Positions 50,946-59,892 of a stretch of DNA of 64,000 bases are shown here, one piece after another (position 1 is the first letter of the stretch; the number at the start of each line of letters is the position of its first letter). This DNA is from Halomonas sp. McH1-25. Lineage in GTDB: Bacteria > Pseudomonadota > Gammaproteobacteria > Pseudomonadales > Halomonadaceae. The notes beneath the pieces are model-generated. The model was not told where the DNA came from, ran no database searches, and saw only the letters and a list, made by a program, of their open reading frames with translations. The stretch spans positions 1,178,001-1,242,000 of the forward strand of contig NZ_JAKRFI010000001.1 of assembly GCF_022348165.1 (NCBI RefSeq), written 5' to 3'. Both the position numbers and the translations under genes were made by a program.

Positions 50946-52282
50946 GCGCGACCGAGACACTCATCACCTACTATGGCGATGACCTGACCGGCTCGACCGA
51001 TGCCCTGGAGGCCCTGAGCAGTCGAGGCGTGCCGACGGTGCTGTTCACGGCCATCCCCGACGATGAGCAGCTGGCCCGCTTCGCGGCGTGCCGCGCCATC
51101 GGGCTGGCCGGCACCAGCCGCAGCGAGTCGCCGGCCTGGATGCACGAGCACCTGACGTCGGCGCTGAGCTGGCTGCGTGAACGCCGTGCCGGGCTGTGCC
51201 ACTACAAGACCTGCTCGACCTTCGACAGCGCACCCGGGACCGGCAGCATCGGCTGTGCGCTGGAGATCGGGCGCGATGTGTTCGGCCAGGCCTGCGTGCC
51301 GATCGTGGTCGGCGTGCCGCAGATGAAGCGTTATACCGCCTTCGGCCAACTGTTCGCGGCCTATCGGGGCGACGTGTATCGTATCGACCGGCATCCGGTG
51401 ATGGCGCACCATCCGGTGACGCCGATGCGCGAAGCCGATCTGCGCCGCCACCTCGCCGCTCAGACCGCACTGGACATCGGCCTGGCGGATCTGGCCTCGC
51501 TGACCGCCGAGGATATCGACCAGCGTGTCGACGACTGGCAACGCCGTCATCAGGCGCTGCTTTACGATGTCATCGATGAAGCCACCCAGGCCAGCGTAGG
51601 TCACCAGTTGTGGCGCACGCGCCAGGCCGGTGGCAGCTATGTCGTGGGCTCCTCGGGTGTCGAGTACGCGCTGATTCCCGAATGGCGCAACCTAGGGCTG
51701 ATCGGCCCGCCGCCAAGCTTTGCCGACCCCGGCGGCGTGGAGCGAATCGCCGTGGTCTCGGGCAGTTGCTCGGAAACCACCGCCCGCCAGATTGACTGGG
51801 CGAAAGACCACGGCTTCCAGACCATTGCCGTGAACGCCGCCCGGCTGGCCGACCCGGCAACCGGCGAGGCGGCACGCGACGAGGCATTGCAGCGCGGCCT
51901 GGGGGCCCTGCAGGCCGGCGTGAGCGTGATCCTGCATACCGCGCTGGGCCCCGATGCCGCCGATCCGATGCTGAATACCGAGCAGGCCCGCCACGGCATC
52001 GGTCGGCGCCTGGGTGAGATCCTGCGCGAGCTGGTCATTGCCGAAGGCCTGACACGCGTGGTGGTTGCCGGCGGTGATACCTCGAGCCATGCCATCGAGC
52101 AACTGGGTATCCATGCCCTGACCACACGCCTGCCATTGCCGGAGACGCCGGGGTCGCCGCTGTGCATGGCCTATAGCGATGACGCGCGCTTCGATGGCCT
52201 GGAGATCGCCTTCAAGGGCGGCCAGATCGGCAGCGACAGCTATTTCGCCGCCATCCGCGATGGTGGCCGCACCCGACACTGA
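50942..52282 (+). CDS. oiaK: DUF1537-family kinase, probable 3-oxo-isoapionate kinase
   Basis: The 446-residue protein belongs to the four-carbon acid sugar kinase family: ITYYGDDLTGSTDALEAL at the N-terminal substrate domain, CSTFDSAPGTGSIG near 90, and VVAGGDTSSHAIEQLGI near 375 in the ATP-binding part. It phosphorylates a C4-C5 keto acid; next to ApnO and the RLP the substrate is presumably 3-oxo-isoapionate, giving the 4-phosphate. The ATGA overlap with the RLP gene shows coupling. It ends at a hairpin convergent with the tetronate operon. Confidence 0.85.
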   Translation: MSATETLITYYGDDLTGSTDALEALSSRGVPTVLFTAIPDDEQLARFAACRAIGLAGTSRSESPAWMHEHLTSALSWLRERRAGLCHYKTCSTFDSAPGTGSIGCALEIGRDVFGQACVPIVVGVPQMKRYTAFGQLFAAYRGDVYRIDRHPVMAHHPVTPMREADLRRHLAAQTALDIGLADLASLTAEDIDQRVDDWQRRHQALLYDVIDEATQASVGHQLWRTRQAGGSYVVGSSGVEYALIPEWRNLGLIGPPPSFADPGGVERIAVVSGSCSETTARQIDWAKDHGFQTIAVNAARLADPATGEAARDEALQRGLGALQAGVSVILHTALGPDAADPMLNTEQARHGIGRRLGEILRELVIAEGLTRVVVAGGDTSSHAIEQLGIHALTTRLPLPETPGSPLCMAYSDDARFDGLEIAFKGGQIGSDSYFAAIRDGGRTRH

Positions 52283-52294
52283 CGGGGTTTAGTC

Positions 52295-52319
52295 CCGAGA
52301 CGCCAGGTCTGCGTCTCGG
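52295..52319. terminator. Convergent-operon hairpin
   Basis: CCGAGACGC (52295-52303) and GCGTCTCGG (52311-52319) form a perfect nine-base stem with a seven-base loop between the stops of the two sugar-acid operons. There is no T run; it could act with Rho or as a transcript stabiliser. Confidence 0.6.
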
Positions 52320-52330
52320 CAATTCCTCCC

Positions 52331-53212
52331 TTAGCGCTCCTCCAGGATACGGATCAATTCCGGCGCCAGGCGGTCGCCATGGCCCTGATCGTTGACCTCG
52401 CGATATAACGCCTCGATGGCCTCGGCGACCCGATGTGGTGCCTTCACGTCCTTGGCCATGGCGTTGTAGTAGCCGACGTCCTTGAGCGTATTGGCCAGAC
52501 TGAAACGGAACCCCGAGGGGTCGTCGGCGGCGATGAACGGACGCAATCGCTCGAGCACCACGCCGGCACCTCCGCCATTACCCAGCACCTCGAGGAACAC
52601 ATCGTCGGCGATCCCGGCATGCCGTGCCGCCGACGCAGCCTCGGCGAGCACCGCGGTGAAGCCCAGCGAGACATAATTGTGCAACAGCTTGAGCTTGTGA
52701 CCCGAGCCCACCGGGCCGCCATGGGTAATGTTTTCGGCAAAGTCCTGCAGCAGCGGCAGCACGTCACGGAACAGCTCGTCCGGTGCCCCGACGATCAGGT
52801 TCAGGCGACCTTCGGCGGCCTCCCTGGGCGTGCGTGTCATGGCGGCATCCAGGAACTGTCCGCCGGCCTCGGCGACTCGCTCGGCTATCTTTACCGTGGA
52901 GCTGGGAATCGCCGTGGAACAGTCGATGACGATGGTGCAACTGCCCAGCCCCTCGATGACGCCACCCGGCTCGAACAGCACGCTTTCCACCTGAGGCGTG
53001 CCGGTCACGCACAGAATGACCACTTCGGACGCCTCGGCGACCTCGCGGGCGCTGTGCTTGAGCACAGCGCCTTTGCCGAGCAGATCATCAACCGGCTGAT
53101 TGCCGGGATGATCGAGAAAACACAATTCATGATTGTGGCGCAGCAGGCTGGTGGCAATGCCATGGCCCATCAGGCCGATGCCCACCATGCCGACGCGATA
53201 GGGTCTGCTCAT
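52331..53212 (-). CDS. 3-hydroxyisobutyrate-dehydrogenase-family oxidoreductase
   Basis: The 293-residue protein has a Rossmann start (VGMVGIGLMGHGIATSLLRH), the substrate segment around GQFLDAAMTRTPREAAEGRL near 115, and the catalytic Lys in SGHKLKLLHNYVSLG near 165. It resembles beta-hydroxyacid dehydrogenases and tartronate semialdehyde reductases but has TRTP in place of the usual SGG substrate loop. It is the last gene of the tetronate operon and overlaps the tartrate dehydrogenase-like stop (ATGA). Its substrate is unknown; a C3-C4 hydroxy acid is likely. Confidence 0.82.
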   Translation of the reverse strand: MSRPYRVGMVGIGLMGHGIATSLLRHNHELCFLDHPGNQPVDDLLGKGAVLKHSAREVAEASEVVILCVTGTPQVESVLFEPGGVIEGLGSCTIVIDCSTAIPSSTVKIAERVAEAGGQFLDAAMTRTPREAAEGRLNLIVGAPDELFRDVLPLLQDFAENITHGGPVGSGHKLKLLHNYVSLGFTAVLAEAASAARHAGIADDVFLEVLGNGGGAGVVLERLRPFIAADDPSGFRFSLANTLKDVGYYNAMAKDVKAPHRVAEAIEALYREVNDQGHGDRLAPELIRILEER

Positions 53213-54324
53213 GCCCGCTCCTCCTCCATGGCTGGCTGGGGTTGGGCGTCGCCCGCCGTCAGCGCCTCGGCGATGGCTCGGCCGAGCGTCTCGGTCGTGC
53301 CGTTGCCCTTCAGGTCCGGCGTGATCACGCTCGGATCGCCACGCTCCATGACCATCTCGATGGCGCTGACGATGGCCTTGCCGGCTTCGACCTCGCCCAG
53401 GTGCTCGAGCATCATCGCGCCGCACCAGATCTGGCCGATGGGATTGGCGATGCCTTTTCCGGCGATATCCGGCGCGCTGCCATGGACCGGCTCGAACAGG
53501 CTGGGGTACTCGCGTGTGGGGTTGATGTTGCCGGAGGGAGCAATGCCGATGGTGCCGGTACAGGCCGGGCCCAGGTCGGAAAGAATGTCGCCGAACAGGT
53601 TGCTGGCCACCACCACGTCGAACCAGTCGGGATGCAGCACGAAGTTGGCGGTAAGAATATCGATATGGAACTGATCGACACTGACGTCCGGGTAATTCGC
53701 CTTCATCGCCTTGACCCGCTCGTTCCAGTACGGCATCGAGATCGACAGACCGTTGGACTTGGTCGCCGAGGTCAGCTTTTTACGGGAGCGGGTGGCTGCC
53801 AGCTCGAAGGCGTACTTGAGCACACGGTCGACGCCGGTGCGGGTCATGATGGTTTCCTGCAGCACGACTTCGCGGTCGGTGCCCTCGAACACGCGGCCGC
53901 CCACACGCGAATACTCGCCCTCGGTGTTCTCGCGCACCACCATGAAGTCGATGTCGCCCGGACCGCGTCCCTTGAGTGGGCTTTCGATGCCCGGCATCAG
54001 CCGGCACGGGCGCAGGTTGACGTACTGGTCGAAGGCGCGCCGGAACTTGAGCAGCGAGCCCCACGCCGAGACGTGATCGGGCACGGTGTCCGGCCAGCCT
54101 ACCGCACCGAAGAAGATGGCATCGAAGCGGGTCAGCGTCTCGTACCAGTCGTCCGGCAGCATGTCGCCGTGCGCCATGTAGTAGGCGCAACTGGCGAAGT
54201 CGAACTGCTCGAACGCCAGCGACAGGTTGAAGCGCTTCGCCGCCGCTTCCAGCACGCGAAGCCCCTCCGGCACGACCTCGAGGCCGATCCCGTCGCCCGG
54301 TAACACCGCAATCCTGTAGGTCAT
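53209..54324 (-). CDS. Tartrate dehydrogenase/D-malate dehydrogenase-like protein
   Basis: The 371-residue protein belongs to the isocitrate/isopropylmalate dehydrogenase family, TtuC branch: IAVLPGDGIGLEVVPEGLRVL, FDAIFFGAVGWPDTVPDHVS, VVRENTEGEYSRVGG, then DQFHIDILTANFV and NLFGDILSDLG with the Asp ligands. Such enzymes act on tartrate, D-malate and related 2-hydroxy acids using NAD and Mn, often with decarboxylation. It is embedded in the tetronate operon between an aldehyde dehydrogenase and a HIBADH-family gene. The product has 371 residues, which is normal. Confidence 0.88.
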   Translation of the reverse strand: MTYRIAVLPGDGIGLEVVPEGLRVLEAAAKRFNLSLAFEQFDFASCAYYMAHGDMLPDDWYETLTRFDAIFFGAVGWPDTVPDHVSAWGSLLKFRRAFDQYVNLRPCRLMPGIESPLKGRGPGDIDFMVVRENTEGEYSRVGGRVFEGTDREVVLQETIMTRTGVDRVLKYAFELAATRSRKKLTSATKSNGLSISMPYWNERVKAMKANYPDVSVDQFHIDILTANFVLHPDWFDVVVASNLFGDILSDLGPACTGTIGIAPSGNINPTREYPSLFEPVHGSAPDIAGKGIANPIGQIWCGAMMLEHLGEVEAGKAIVSAIEMVMERGDPSVITPDLKGNGTTETLGRAIAEALTAGDAQPQPAMEEERA

Positions 54325-54334
54325 CGTTGTCTCC

Positions 54335-55795
54335 TCAGCCGTGCTTGATGGCGACGGTTTTCAGTTGCGTATAACTCTTCAGCCCTTCGAAGCCCTTCTC
54401 GCGGCCATGGCCGGAGCGCCCCACCCCGCCAAACGGCAGCTCGACGCCACCGGCAGCGCCGTAGTTGTTGACGAAAACCTGGCCACTGCGGATGCGCTTG
54501 GCCAGGCGCAACTGGCGCCCGCCATCGCGAGTCCAGATACCAGCGCACAACCCGAAGTCGGTGGCATTGGCCAGGCGCACGGCATCTTCCTCGCTATCGA
54601 AGCGCTGCACCGCCAGCACCGGGCCGAACAGCTCCTCGCGCACCACATCATGGTTCTCGGGAATGTCGACGAGCATCTGTGGCACCATGAAGTGGCCGCC
54701 AGCGGGCGCACCATCCGCCAACTGGCCGGCAGCCGCGACGCGAATACCGTCGTCCCTGGCCTCGGCGAGCCGCGTCTCGAGCTTTTCGCGCTGGCGGGCG
54801 TTGATCAGCGGACCGCAATCCGGGTCCTTCTCGCCGGCATCGCAACGCAGCGCCGAAAAGCGTTCGGCCAGGCGCGACACCACCGCGTCGTAGCAGCTCG
54901 ATTCGACCAACAGGCGGCTACCCGCCGAGCAGGTCTGGCCGGCGTTCTGGATGATGCCGCGCACCACCGCCGCCAGTGCGGCATCGAGATCGGCATCGGC
55001 GAATACCACCTGCGGGGACTTGCCGCCCAGTTCCATGGTCACCGGCACGTGATTGGCCGCTGCCGCCTGGGTGACCAGCGTGCCGGTGACCGGCGAGCCG
55101 GTGAACGACAGATGATCGATCAGCGAGTGTGCCGACAATGCCGCGCCCGCCTCGCTGCCCAGACCGGGAATCACGTTGAGCACGCCGGGCGGCAGGCCAC
55201 AGCGCGTGGCGATCTGGGCCAGGCGCAGCACGCTCAGGCAGGCATCCTCGGCGGGCTTGAGCACCACCGTGTTGCCGGCGGCCAGCGCGGCAGCCACGCA
55301 GCGCCCGAAGATCTGCGACGGATAGTTCCAGGGAATGATCTGGGCGCAGACGCCGAACGGCTCGCGCAGCGTCATCACTGCAAAGTCGTTCTCGAATGGG
55401 ATCGTCTCGCCGTGCAGCTTGTCGGCAGCGCCGGCATAGAAGCGGAAGTAGCGCGCGCAGACGGCAATGTCGCCCTTGGCCTGACTCATCGGCTTGCCGG
55501 TATCGGCGCACTCCAGCGCGGCGAGTGACTCGGCATCGGCATCGATGGCCGCCGCGAAGGCAAACAGCCACTCGCCGCGCTGACGGGCAGACCAGCGATG
55601 CCACTCGCCCAGCTTGCCGTCGAAGGCGCGCCGCGCGGCCCTGACGGCTTCCTCGACGTGTTCCGCCTCGCTGCGGGCGATCTCGCTGAGCGTCTCGCCG
55701 GTGGCCGGTGCCTCCACGCGCAGCGTGTGGGGTGTCGTCACCCACTCGCCGGCAATCAGCGCCGCACGAGGTGGCATTTCGGGTAGCTCATGCAT
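54335..55795 (-). CDS. Aldehyde dehydrogenase family protein
   Basis: The 486-residue NAD(P)-dependent enzyme shows Asn157 (PWNYPS), the ELGGKS motif with Glu255, and the catalytic Cys289 in NAGQTCSAGSRL. The start RAALIAGEWVTT and the FGGVGRSGHGREKGFEGL-type C-terminus are normal. It resembles betaine-aldehyde or sugar-aldehyde dehydrogenases. Lying in the sugar-acid operon, it may oxidise a tetrose, glycolaldehyde or another product aldehyde. SD GAGG precedes the ATG. Confidence 0.9.
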   Translation of the reverse strand: MHELPEMPPRAALIAGEWVTTPHTLRVEAPATGETLSEIARSEAEHVEEAVRAARRAFDGKLGEWHRWSARQRGEWLFAFAAAIDADAESLAALECADTGKPMSQAKGDIAVCARYFRFYAGAADKLHGETIPFENDFAVMTLREPFGVCAQIIPWNYPSQIFGRCVAAALAAGNTVVLKPAEDACLSVLRLAQIATRCGLPPGVLNVIPGLGSEAGAALSAHSLIDHLSFTGSPVTGTLVTQAAAANHVPVTMELGGKSPQVVFADADLDAALAAVVRGIIQNAGQTCSAGSRLLVESSCYDAVVSRLAERFSALRCDAGEKDPDCGPLINARQREKLETRLAEARDDGIRVAAAGQLADGAPAGGHFMVPQMLVDIPENHDVVREELFGPVLAVQRFDSEEDAVRLANATDFGLCAGIWTRDGGRQLRLAKRIRSGQVFVNNYGAAGGVELPFGGVGRSGHGREKGFEGLKSYTQLKTVAIKHG

Positions 55796-55810
55796 TGTTG
55801 TTTTCCTCGC

Positions 55811-57085
55811 TCAGTAGAGAAGATCGACCAGCCCCAGCGATATCCAGGGCAGATAGGTAATCGCCATCAGGCAGGCCAGCACCACCAGCACGAAGCGCAG
55901 CAGCCAGGGGATCAATTGATCGATGGACAGCCTGGCCACCGCACAGGCGGCGAACAGGTTGACGCCCAGCGGCGGCGTGAACATGCCCAGCGCCAGGTTG
56001 ACGACGACGATCAGGCCGAAGTGCACCGGATCGATGCCGTACTGCACGGCGATGGGCGTGAAGATCGGCGCCAGCACCAGGATGGCGGCGGAGGTCTCGA
56101 CGAACATCCCGACGATGAGCAGCATCACATTGACGGCAAGCAGAAACGAGATCGGGCTGTCGAAGACCTGGGTTACCCAGGCCGCCACGTCCGAGGGCAA
56201 CCCGGAGCGGCTGATCAGGAAGCTGAACAGCGTTGCCGCGGCGATGATCAGCATGATCGTGGTGGTCGAGATCACGCTCTGCTTGAAGATCGGCCACAGG
56301 TCGCCGAAGCCCAGCTCACGGTAGACCAGCCCGCCGACGATCAATGCATAGACCACCGCCACCGCCGAGGCCTCGGTGGGCGTGAACACGCCGCCATAGA
56401 TACCGCCGATGACCACTACCGGCATCAGCATGGCCGCCCAGGCCCGCCGGAATGCCGTGGGAAAGGCCTGGCGCTCCTCACGGTCGCGCAGACCGTAGCC
56501 GCGCACCTTGCAGAACAGGTAGAGGAACAGCAGTAGCGCCCCTCCGATCAAAAGCCCCGGCCCGATACCGGCAATGAACAGCCGGCCGATCGAGGTGTCG
56601 GTGCTGACGCCATACAGAATCAGCGGTATCGACGGTGGAATCAGCACGCCCAGTTCGGCGGACGAGGCTTGGATCGAGGCCGCCAGCGGGCGCGGATAAT
56701 CGTGGCGCACCATGGCCGGGATGAGGATCGAGCCAATAGCGAAGGTGGTCGCCACGCTCGACCCGGACACCGCGGCGAACATCATGCAGGTCAGCACGCA
56801 GGTCATCGCCAGCCCACCCTGCAGGCCACCGACGATCGACTTGGCGAGGTCCACCAGACGCTGCGAAATGCCCCCGGCGGCCATCAGGTTGCCGGCCAGG
56901 ATGAAGAACGGGATCGCCATCAGCGGAAAATTGTCGATGCCGACGAACATCTGCTGCGGCACCATCAATAGCGGCAGCCGCGAGAAGAATTCGATGCCGA
57001 TGATCGAGGCCAGCAGGATGGAAACGGCAATGGGCACGCCCAGGCCGAACAGGAGGATCAACGAGAGTCCGATGGCCAGGTTCAT
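55811..57085 (-). CDS. dctM: TRAP transporter large permease (DctM type)
   Basis: The 424-residue inner-membrane protein has about twelve helices and DctM family features: FSRLPLLMVPQQMFVGIDNFPLMAIPFFILAGNLM near the start and ANVMLLIVGMFVETSAAILVL-type segments later. It is the secondary-transport subunit driven by an ion gradient (sodium in halophiles is likely). The ATGA overlap with the small permease gene shows coupling. With DctP and DctQ it imports the sugar acids processed by the operon. Confidence 0.93.
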   Translation of the reverse strand: MNLAIGLSLILLFGLGVPIAVSILLASIIGIEFFSRLPLLMVPQQMFVGIDNFPLMAIPFFILAGNLMAAGGISQRLVDLAKSIVGGLQGGLAMTCVLTCMMFAAVSGSSVATTFAIGSILIPAMVRHDYPRPLAASIQASSAELGVLIPPSIPLILYGVSTDTSIGRLFIAGIGPGLLIGGALLLFLYLFCKVRGYGLRDREERQAFPTAFRRAWAAMLMPVVVIGGIYGGVFTPTEASAVAVVYALIVGGLVYRELGFGDLWPIFKQSVISTTTIMLIIAAATLFSFLISRSGLPSDVAAWVTQVFDSPISFLLAVNVMLLIVGMFVETSAAILVLAPIFTPIAVQYGIDPVHFGLIVVVNLALGMFTPPLGVNLFAACAVARLSIDQLIPWLLRFVLVVLACLMAITYLPWISLGLVDLLY

Positions 57086-57720
57086 GAGCGGGTTCTCCCG
57101 GTGGCTCCGGTCGGGGTTGGCGTGGCCGGCGTTCTGTCGGTGCTGGCCGCCACGTCATCAGGGCGCGGTGCCTGACGGGCAGGCATCGGGGACAGGTTCT
57201 GCTTGCGCTCGGGCAACGCCTCGGCCTCGGCGGGGCCGATCGGCTCGCGCCGGGTTACCTGGGCGGCAATGCGCGCCAGCACGGCCAGCACCGAAAAGGC
57301 AGCCCCAACGGGAATGGCTGCATAGACCCAGGCGATGGAAATCTGCATGCCCGACAGCGTCTGCGGACTGACCCGTATCGTCATTTGCGTGCCGAAATAG
57401 GCCAGGATCCCCAGCACGATGAGACAGCACAGCGAGACCATCAGCTCGAGCCACACCAAGGCCCGGGCCGGCACCAGCTTGTAGATGACCTCGACGGCCA
57501 TCATGTAGCCGCCACGGAAGCAGGCCGCCGCGCCCAGAAAGACACACCAGATCATCGCCGAGCGCGACATGACCTCGGACCAGGTCGACGGTGCATCGAA
57601 CACGAAGCGTGTCAGCACCTGATAGAAGCCCAGCGATACCGAGACGATCAGCATCACGACGGCAGCGATCAGTGCGATACGTGACGTGAAGCGCTCGAGG
57701 CGCAGAAAGAGTTCCAGCAT
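57082..57720 (-). CDS. dctQ: TRAP transporter small permease (DctQ type)
   Basis: The 212-residue product has four membrane helices (about 12-35, 47-65, 85-105, 125-148 counted from the ATG) and the DctQ pattern MLELFLRLERFTSRIALIAAVVMLIVSVSLGFYQVLTRFV, then a long polar C-terminal tail with Pro/Thr-rich sequence. The ATG at 57718-57720 with AAGGTG six bases before it is preferred over the GTG nine bases earlier. The tail is longer than in most DctQ proteins. Confidence 0.88.
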   Translation of the reverse strand: MLELFLRLERFTSRIALIAAVVMLIVSVSLGFYQVLTRFVFDAPSTWSEVMSRSAMIWCVFLGAAACFRGGYMMAVEVIYKLVPARALVWLELMVSLCCLIVLGILAYFGTQMTIRVSPQTLSGMQISIAWVYAAIPVGAAFSVLAVLARIAAQVTRREPIGPAEAEALPERKQNLSPMPARQAPRPDDVAASTDRTPATPTPTGATGRTRS

Positions 57721-57738
57721 GGCAGTCACCTTGCATCG

Positions 57739-57761
57739 GCCACCCCCGAGTTGGGGGTGGC
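57739..57761 (-). promoter_or_regulatory. Intercistronic stem-loop between dctP and dctQ
   Basis: GCCACCCCC (57739-57747) pairs perfectly with GGGGGTGGC (57753-57761) in the 60-base gap after the binding-protein gene. There is no T run on the minus strand. Such stem-loops keep the upstream binding-protein mRNA stable and lower expression of the permease genes. Confidence 0.6.
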
Positions 57762-57782
57762 GAGGTTCCTAGAGTGCTGTGT

Positions 57783-58787
57783 TTAGCTGCTGGCAAGACA
57801 TTCGCTGTTGCGAATCTTGTCGAGCATCTCGCTGCCGTACTGGTCGGTATACACCGAATAGGAGGGTTCGACGGCTTCCTGGAACTGCGACTTGTCGACG
57901 CTCTCGACCACCGTCACGCCCCTGTCCTTGAGCTCCTTCACCCCCTCGGTCTCGAGGCGCGAGACCTCGGCACGGGTCGCTTCGGCCCCGGCCTTGGCGG
58001 CCTGCGTGAACCAGCCCTTCTGCTCGTCGCTGAGGCCGTCCCATAGCACCGGCGAGGCGAGCATGATGGCCGGCGAATAGACGTGGCCGGTCAGCGTCAT
58101 ATGGTCCTGGACCTCCCACAGGTTGCTGGTCAGGATCACCGACACGGGGTTTTCCTGCCCGTCGACGGTGCCCTGCTGCAGCGCCGTGAACAGTTCGGGA
58201 AAAGCCATCGGCGTGGGATGCACGTCCATCTCCTCGAAGGCGGCCATGTGCATCTGGTTTTCCATGGTGCGTATCTTCAGACCCGCCGCATCCTCGGGCG
58301 TCTTCACGTCACGCAGGCTGTTGGTCAGGTGACGGAAGCCGTTCTCGGTCCAGGCCAGGCCGACCAGGTTGTTCTGGCCGATCTGGTCGAGCAGGTCCTG
58401 ACCGATCTCGCCATCCAGCACGCAGCGCGCCTGGTCGTAATCGGCGAACAGGAACGGCAGGTCGAGCACGTAGGTCTCGGGCACGAAATTACCGAGCGGA
58501 CCGGTGGAAGTGATGATGGTATCGATGGTGCCGATCTGCAGCCCCTCGATCATCGCGCGCTCACCGCCCAGGGCACCGGAAGGGTGCTCCTCGACGGCGA
58601 ACTCGCCGCCGCTGAGTTCTTCCAGGGTCTTTTTGAAGGCGTCGACGCCCACCGAGTAGTGGGAATTGTCAGAGGTGGTATGGCCGACCGTGACGGTCTG
58701 GGCCGCCAGGGCACCGAGACTGGTGGATGCCAGGGCGACGCCGGCAATGGTGGTGGTCAGAGCGGTGCGTGCAAAGCGTGCTGTCAT
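57783..58787 (-). CDS. dctP: TRAP transporter substrate-binding protein (DctP type)
   Basis: The 334-residue periplasmic protein has a signal peptide (to about 28, GALAA) and a DctP fold: TVTVGHTTSDNSHYSVGVDAFKKTLEELSGGEF, the helix-rich middle with LKIRTMENQMHMAAFEEMDVHPTPMAFPEL, whose Arg binds the ligand carboxylate, and the conserved QGTVDGQENPVS. It captures an organic acid, most likely a tetronate or apionate. CGAGGACA precedes the ATG. First of three TRAP genes, followed by a stem-loop. Confidence 0.93.
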   Translation of the reverse strand: MTARFARTALTTTIAGVALASTSLGALAAQTVTVGHTTSDNSHYSVGVDAFKKTLEELSGGEFAVEEHPSGALGGERAMIEGLQIGTIDTIITSTGPLGNFVPETYVLDLPFLFADYDQARCVLDGEIGQDLLDQIGQNNLVGLAWTENGFRHLTNSLRDVKTPEDAAGLKIRTMENQMHMAAFEEMDVHPTPMAFPELFTALQQGTVDGQENPVSVILTSNLWEVQDHMTLTGHVYSPAIMLASPVLWDGLSDEQKGWFTQAAKAGAEATRAEVSRLETEGVKELKDRGVTVVESVDKSQFQEAVEPSYSVYTDQYGSEMLDKIRNSECLASS

Positions 58788-58870
58788 TGTTGTGTCCTCG
58801 TTCGCGTTACGCTTCGTGGTGTGGCGGCGCTGCCGCCAAGTGAATCATTGTGCTTTTTGTAAGTCCTGCC

Positions 58871-59839
58871 TCAGGATGCCTCCCGCTCGGCGATGAAGGT
58901 GCGTACGATTTCATGGAAGTCGCGGTCGCCGGTAAAGCCGAGCCGCTCGGCACGGCGCGTCTCGAAGCGTGCCGGCCAGCTGGCGACGATGGCTTCGATG
59001 CGCGGGTCGGGCGCGTGACTTACACGGGCCAGTGCATCTTCTCCGCCAACCTCGCGCAGTACCTCGAGCATGGCGGCGACACTGACGGTCAGCCCCGGCA
59101 ACATCACGCTACGATACGGTGCCAGCGCATCGCCCGGGAGCGTCGCGGCATGCAGCAGTGCATCGATGACGCGCCCCGGCGACATCACGTACAGGTCAAT
59201 GTCGGTGGGTACCGGGCAGATCGCCGCCTCGCCATTGAGCGGTTCGCGCAGGATGCTGGAGGCGAAGCTGGACGCGGCGGCGTTGGGTCGCCCGGGGCGC
59301 ACCACGATGGTCGGCAGTCGCAGCACACAGCCATCGACCAGGCCACGCCGGCTGTAGTCGTTGATCAGCAGCTCGCACATGGCCTTCTGGGCGCCATAGG
59401 AGCTCTGCGGCGTCAGTGCCGTCATGTCGTCGAGCGTTGTCGGCAGCTCACCGCCGTAGACCGCCACCGAACTGGCCATGATCAGGCGCGTCTCGGCCAG
59501 ACCGGCCGTGCGACAGCCTTCCAGCAAGGCGCGGGTGGCATCGAAGTTGACGGTCATGCCCAGGTCGAGGTCGGCCTCGGCCGCTGCGCTGACCACGGCG
59601 GCGAGGTGGTAGATGACCTCGGGACGCTCGCCGAGCAGGCTGTCCAGCGCGCCGGGGCGGGTAATGTCCATGGCCCGGCAGTCGAGCCGGATCGTGTCGT
59701 GAGATGGCGGTACCGGTGCCACCTGATCGATGAGCGTCAGGCGCGTCACGGCCCTGCCAGCAATGTCGCCTCGCTCGAGTAGCGTCCTGGTCAGGCGTTG
59801 ACCGAGAAAGCCGGCCGCGCCGGTGATCAATACGTGCAT
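58871..59839 (-). CDS. denD: D-erythronate dehydrogenase (SDR epimerase-like)
   Basis: The 322-residue protein is an extended SDR with an N-terminal NAD motif MHVLITGAAGFLGQRLTRTL, VIYHLAAVVSAAAEADLDLG near 75 and the catalytic Y-x3-K in SSYGAQKAMCELLINDYSRRG near 148. It is close to DenD, which oxidises D-erythronate to 2-dehydro-D-erythronate in operons that also hold otnI, otnC and otnK, as here. ATG with AAGGA upstream. It lies 83 bases upstream of dctP and 53 bases after otnI. Confidence 0.88.
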   Translation of the reverse strand: MHVLITGAAGFLGQRLTRTLLERGDIAGRAVTRLTLIDQVAPVPPSHDTIRLDCRAMDITRPGALDSLLGERPEVIYHLAAVVSAAAEADLDLGMTVNFDATRALLEGCRTAGLAETRLIMASSVAVYGGELPTTLDDMTALTPQSSYGAQKAMCELLINDYSRRGLVDGCVLRLPTIVVRPGRPNAAASSFASSILREPLNGEAAICPVPTDIDLYVMSPGRVIDALLHAATLPGDALAPYRSVMLPGLTVSVAAMLEVLREVGGEDALARVSHAPDPRIEAIVASWPARFETRRAERLGFTGDRDFHEIVRTFIAEREAS

Positions 59840-59892
59840 CGTCCTTCCTTATCGTTGTTCGTCACGCAACCATGCTTATAAGACCTGACTGG

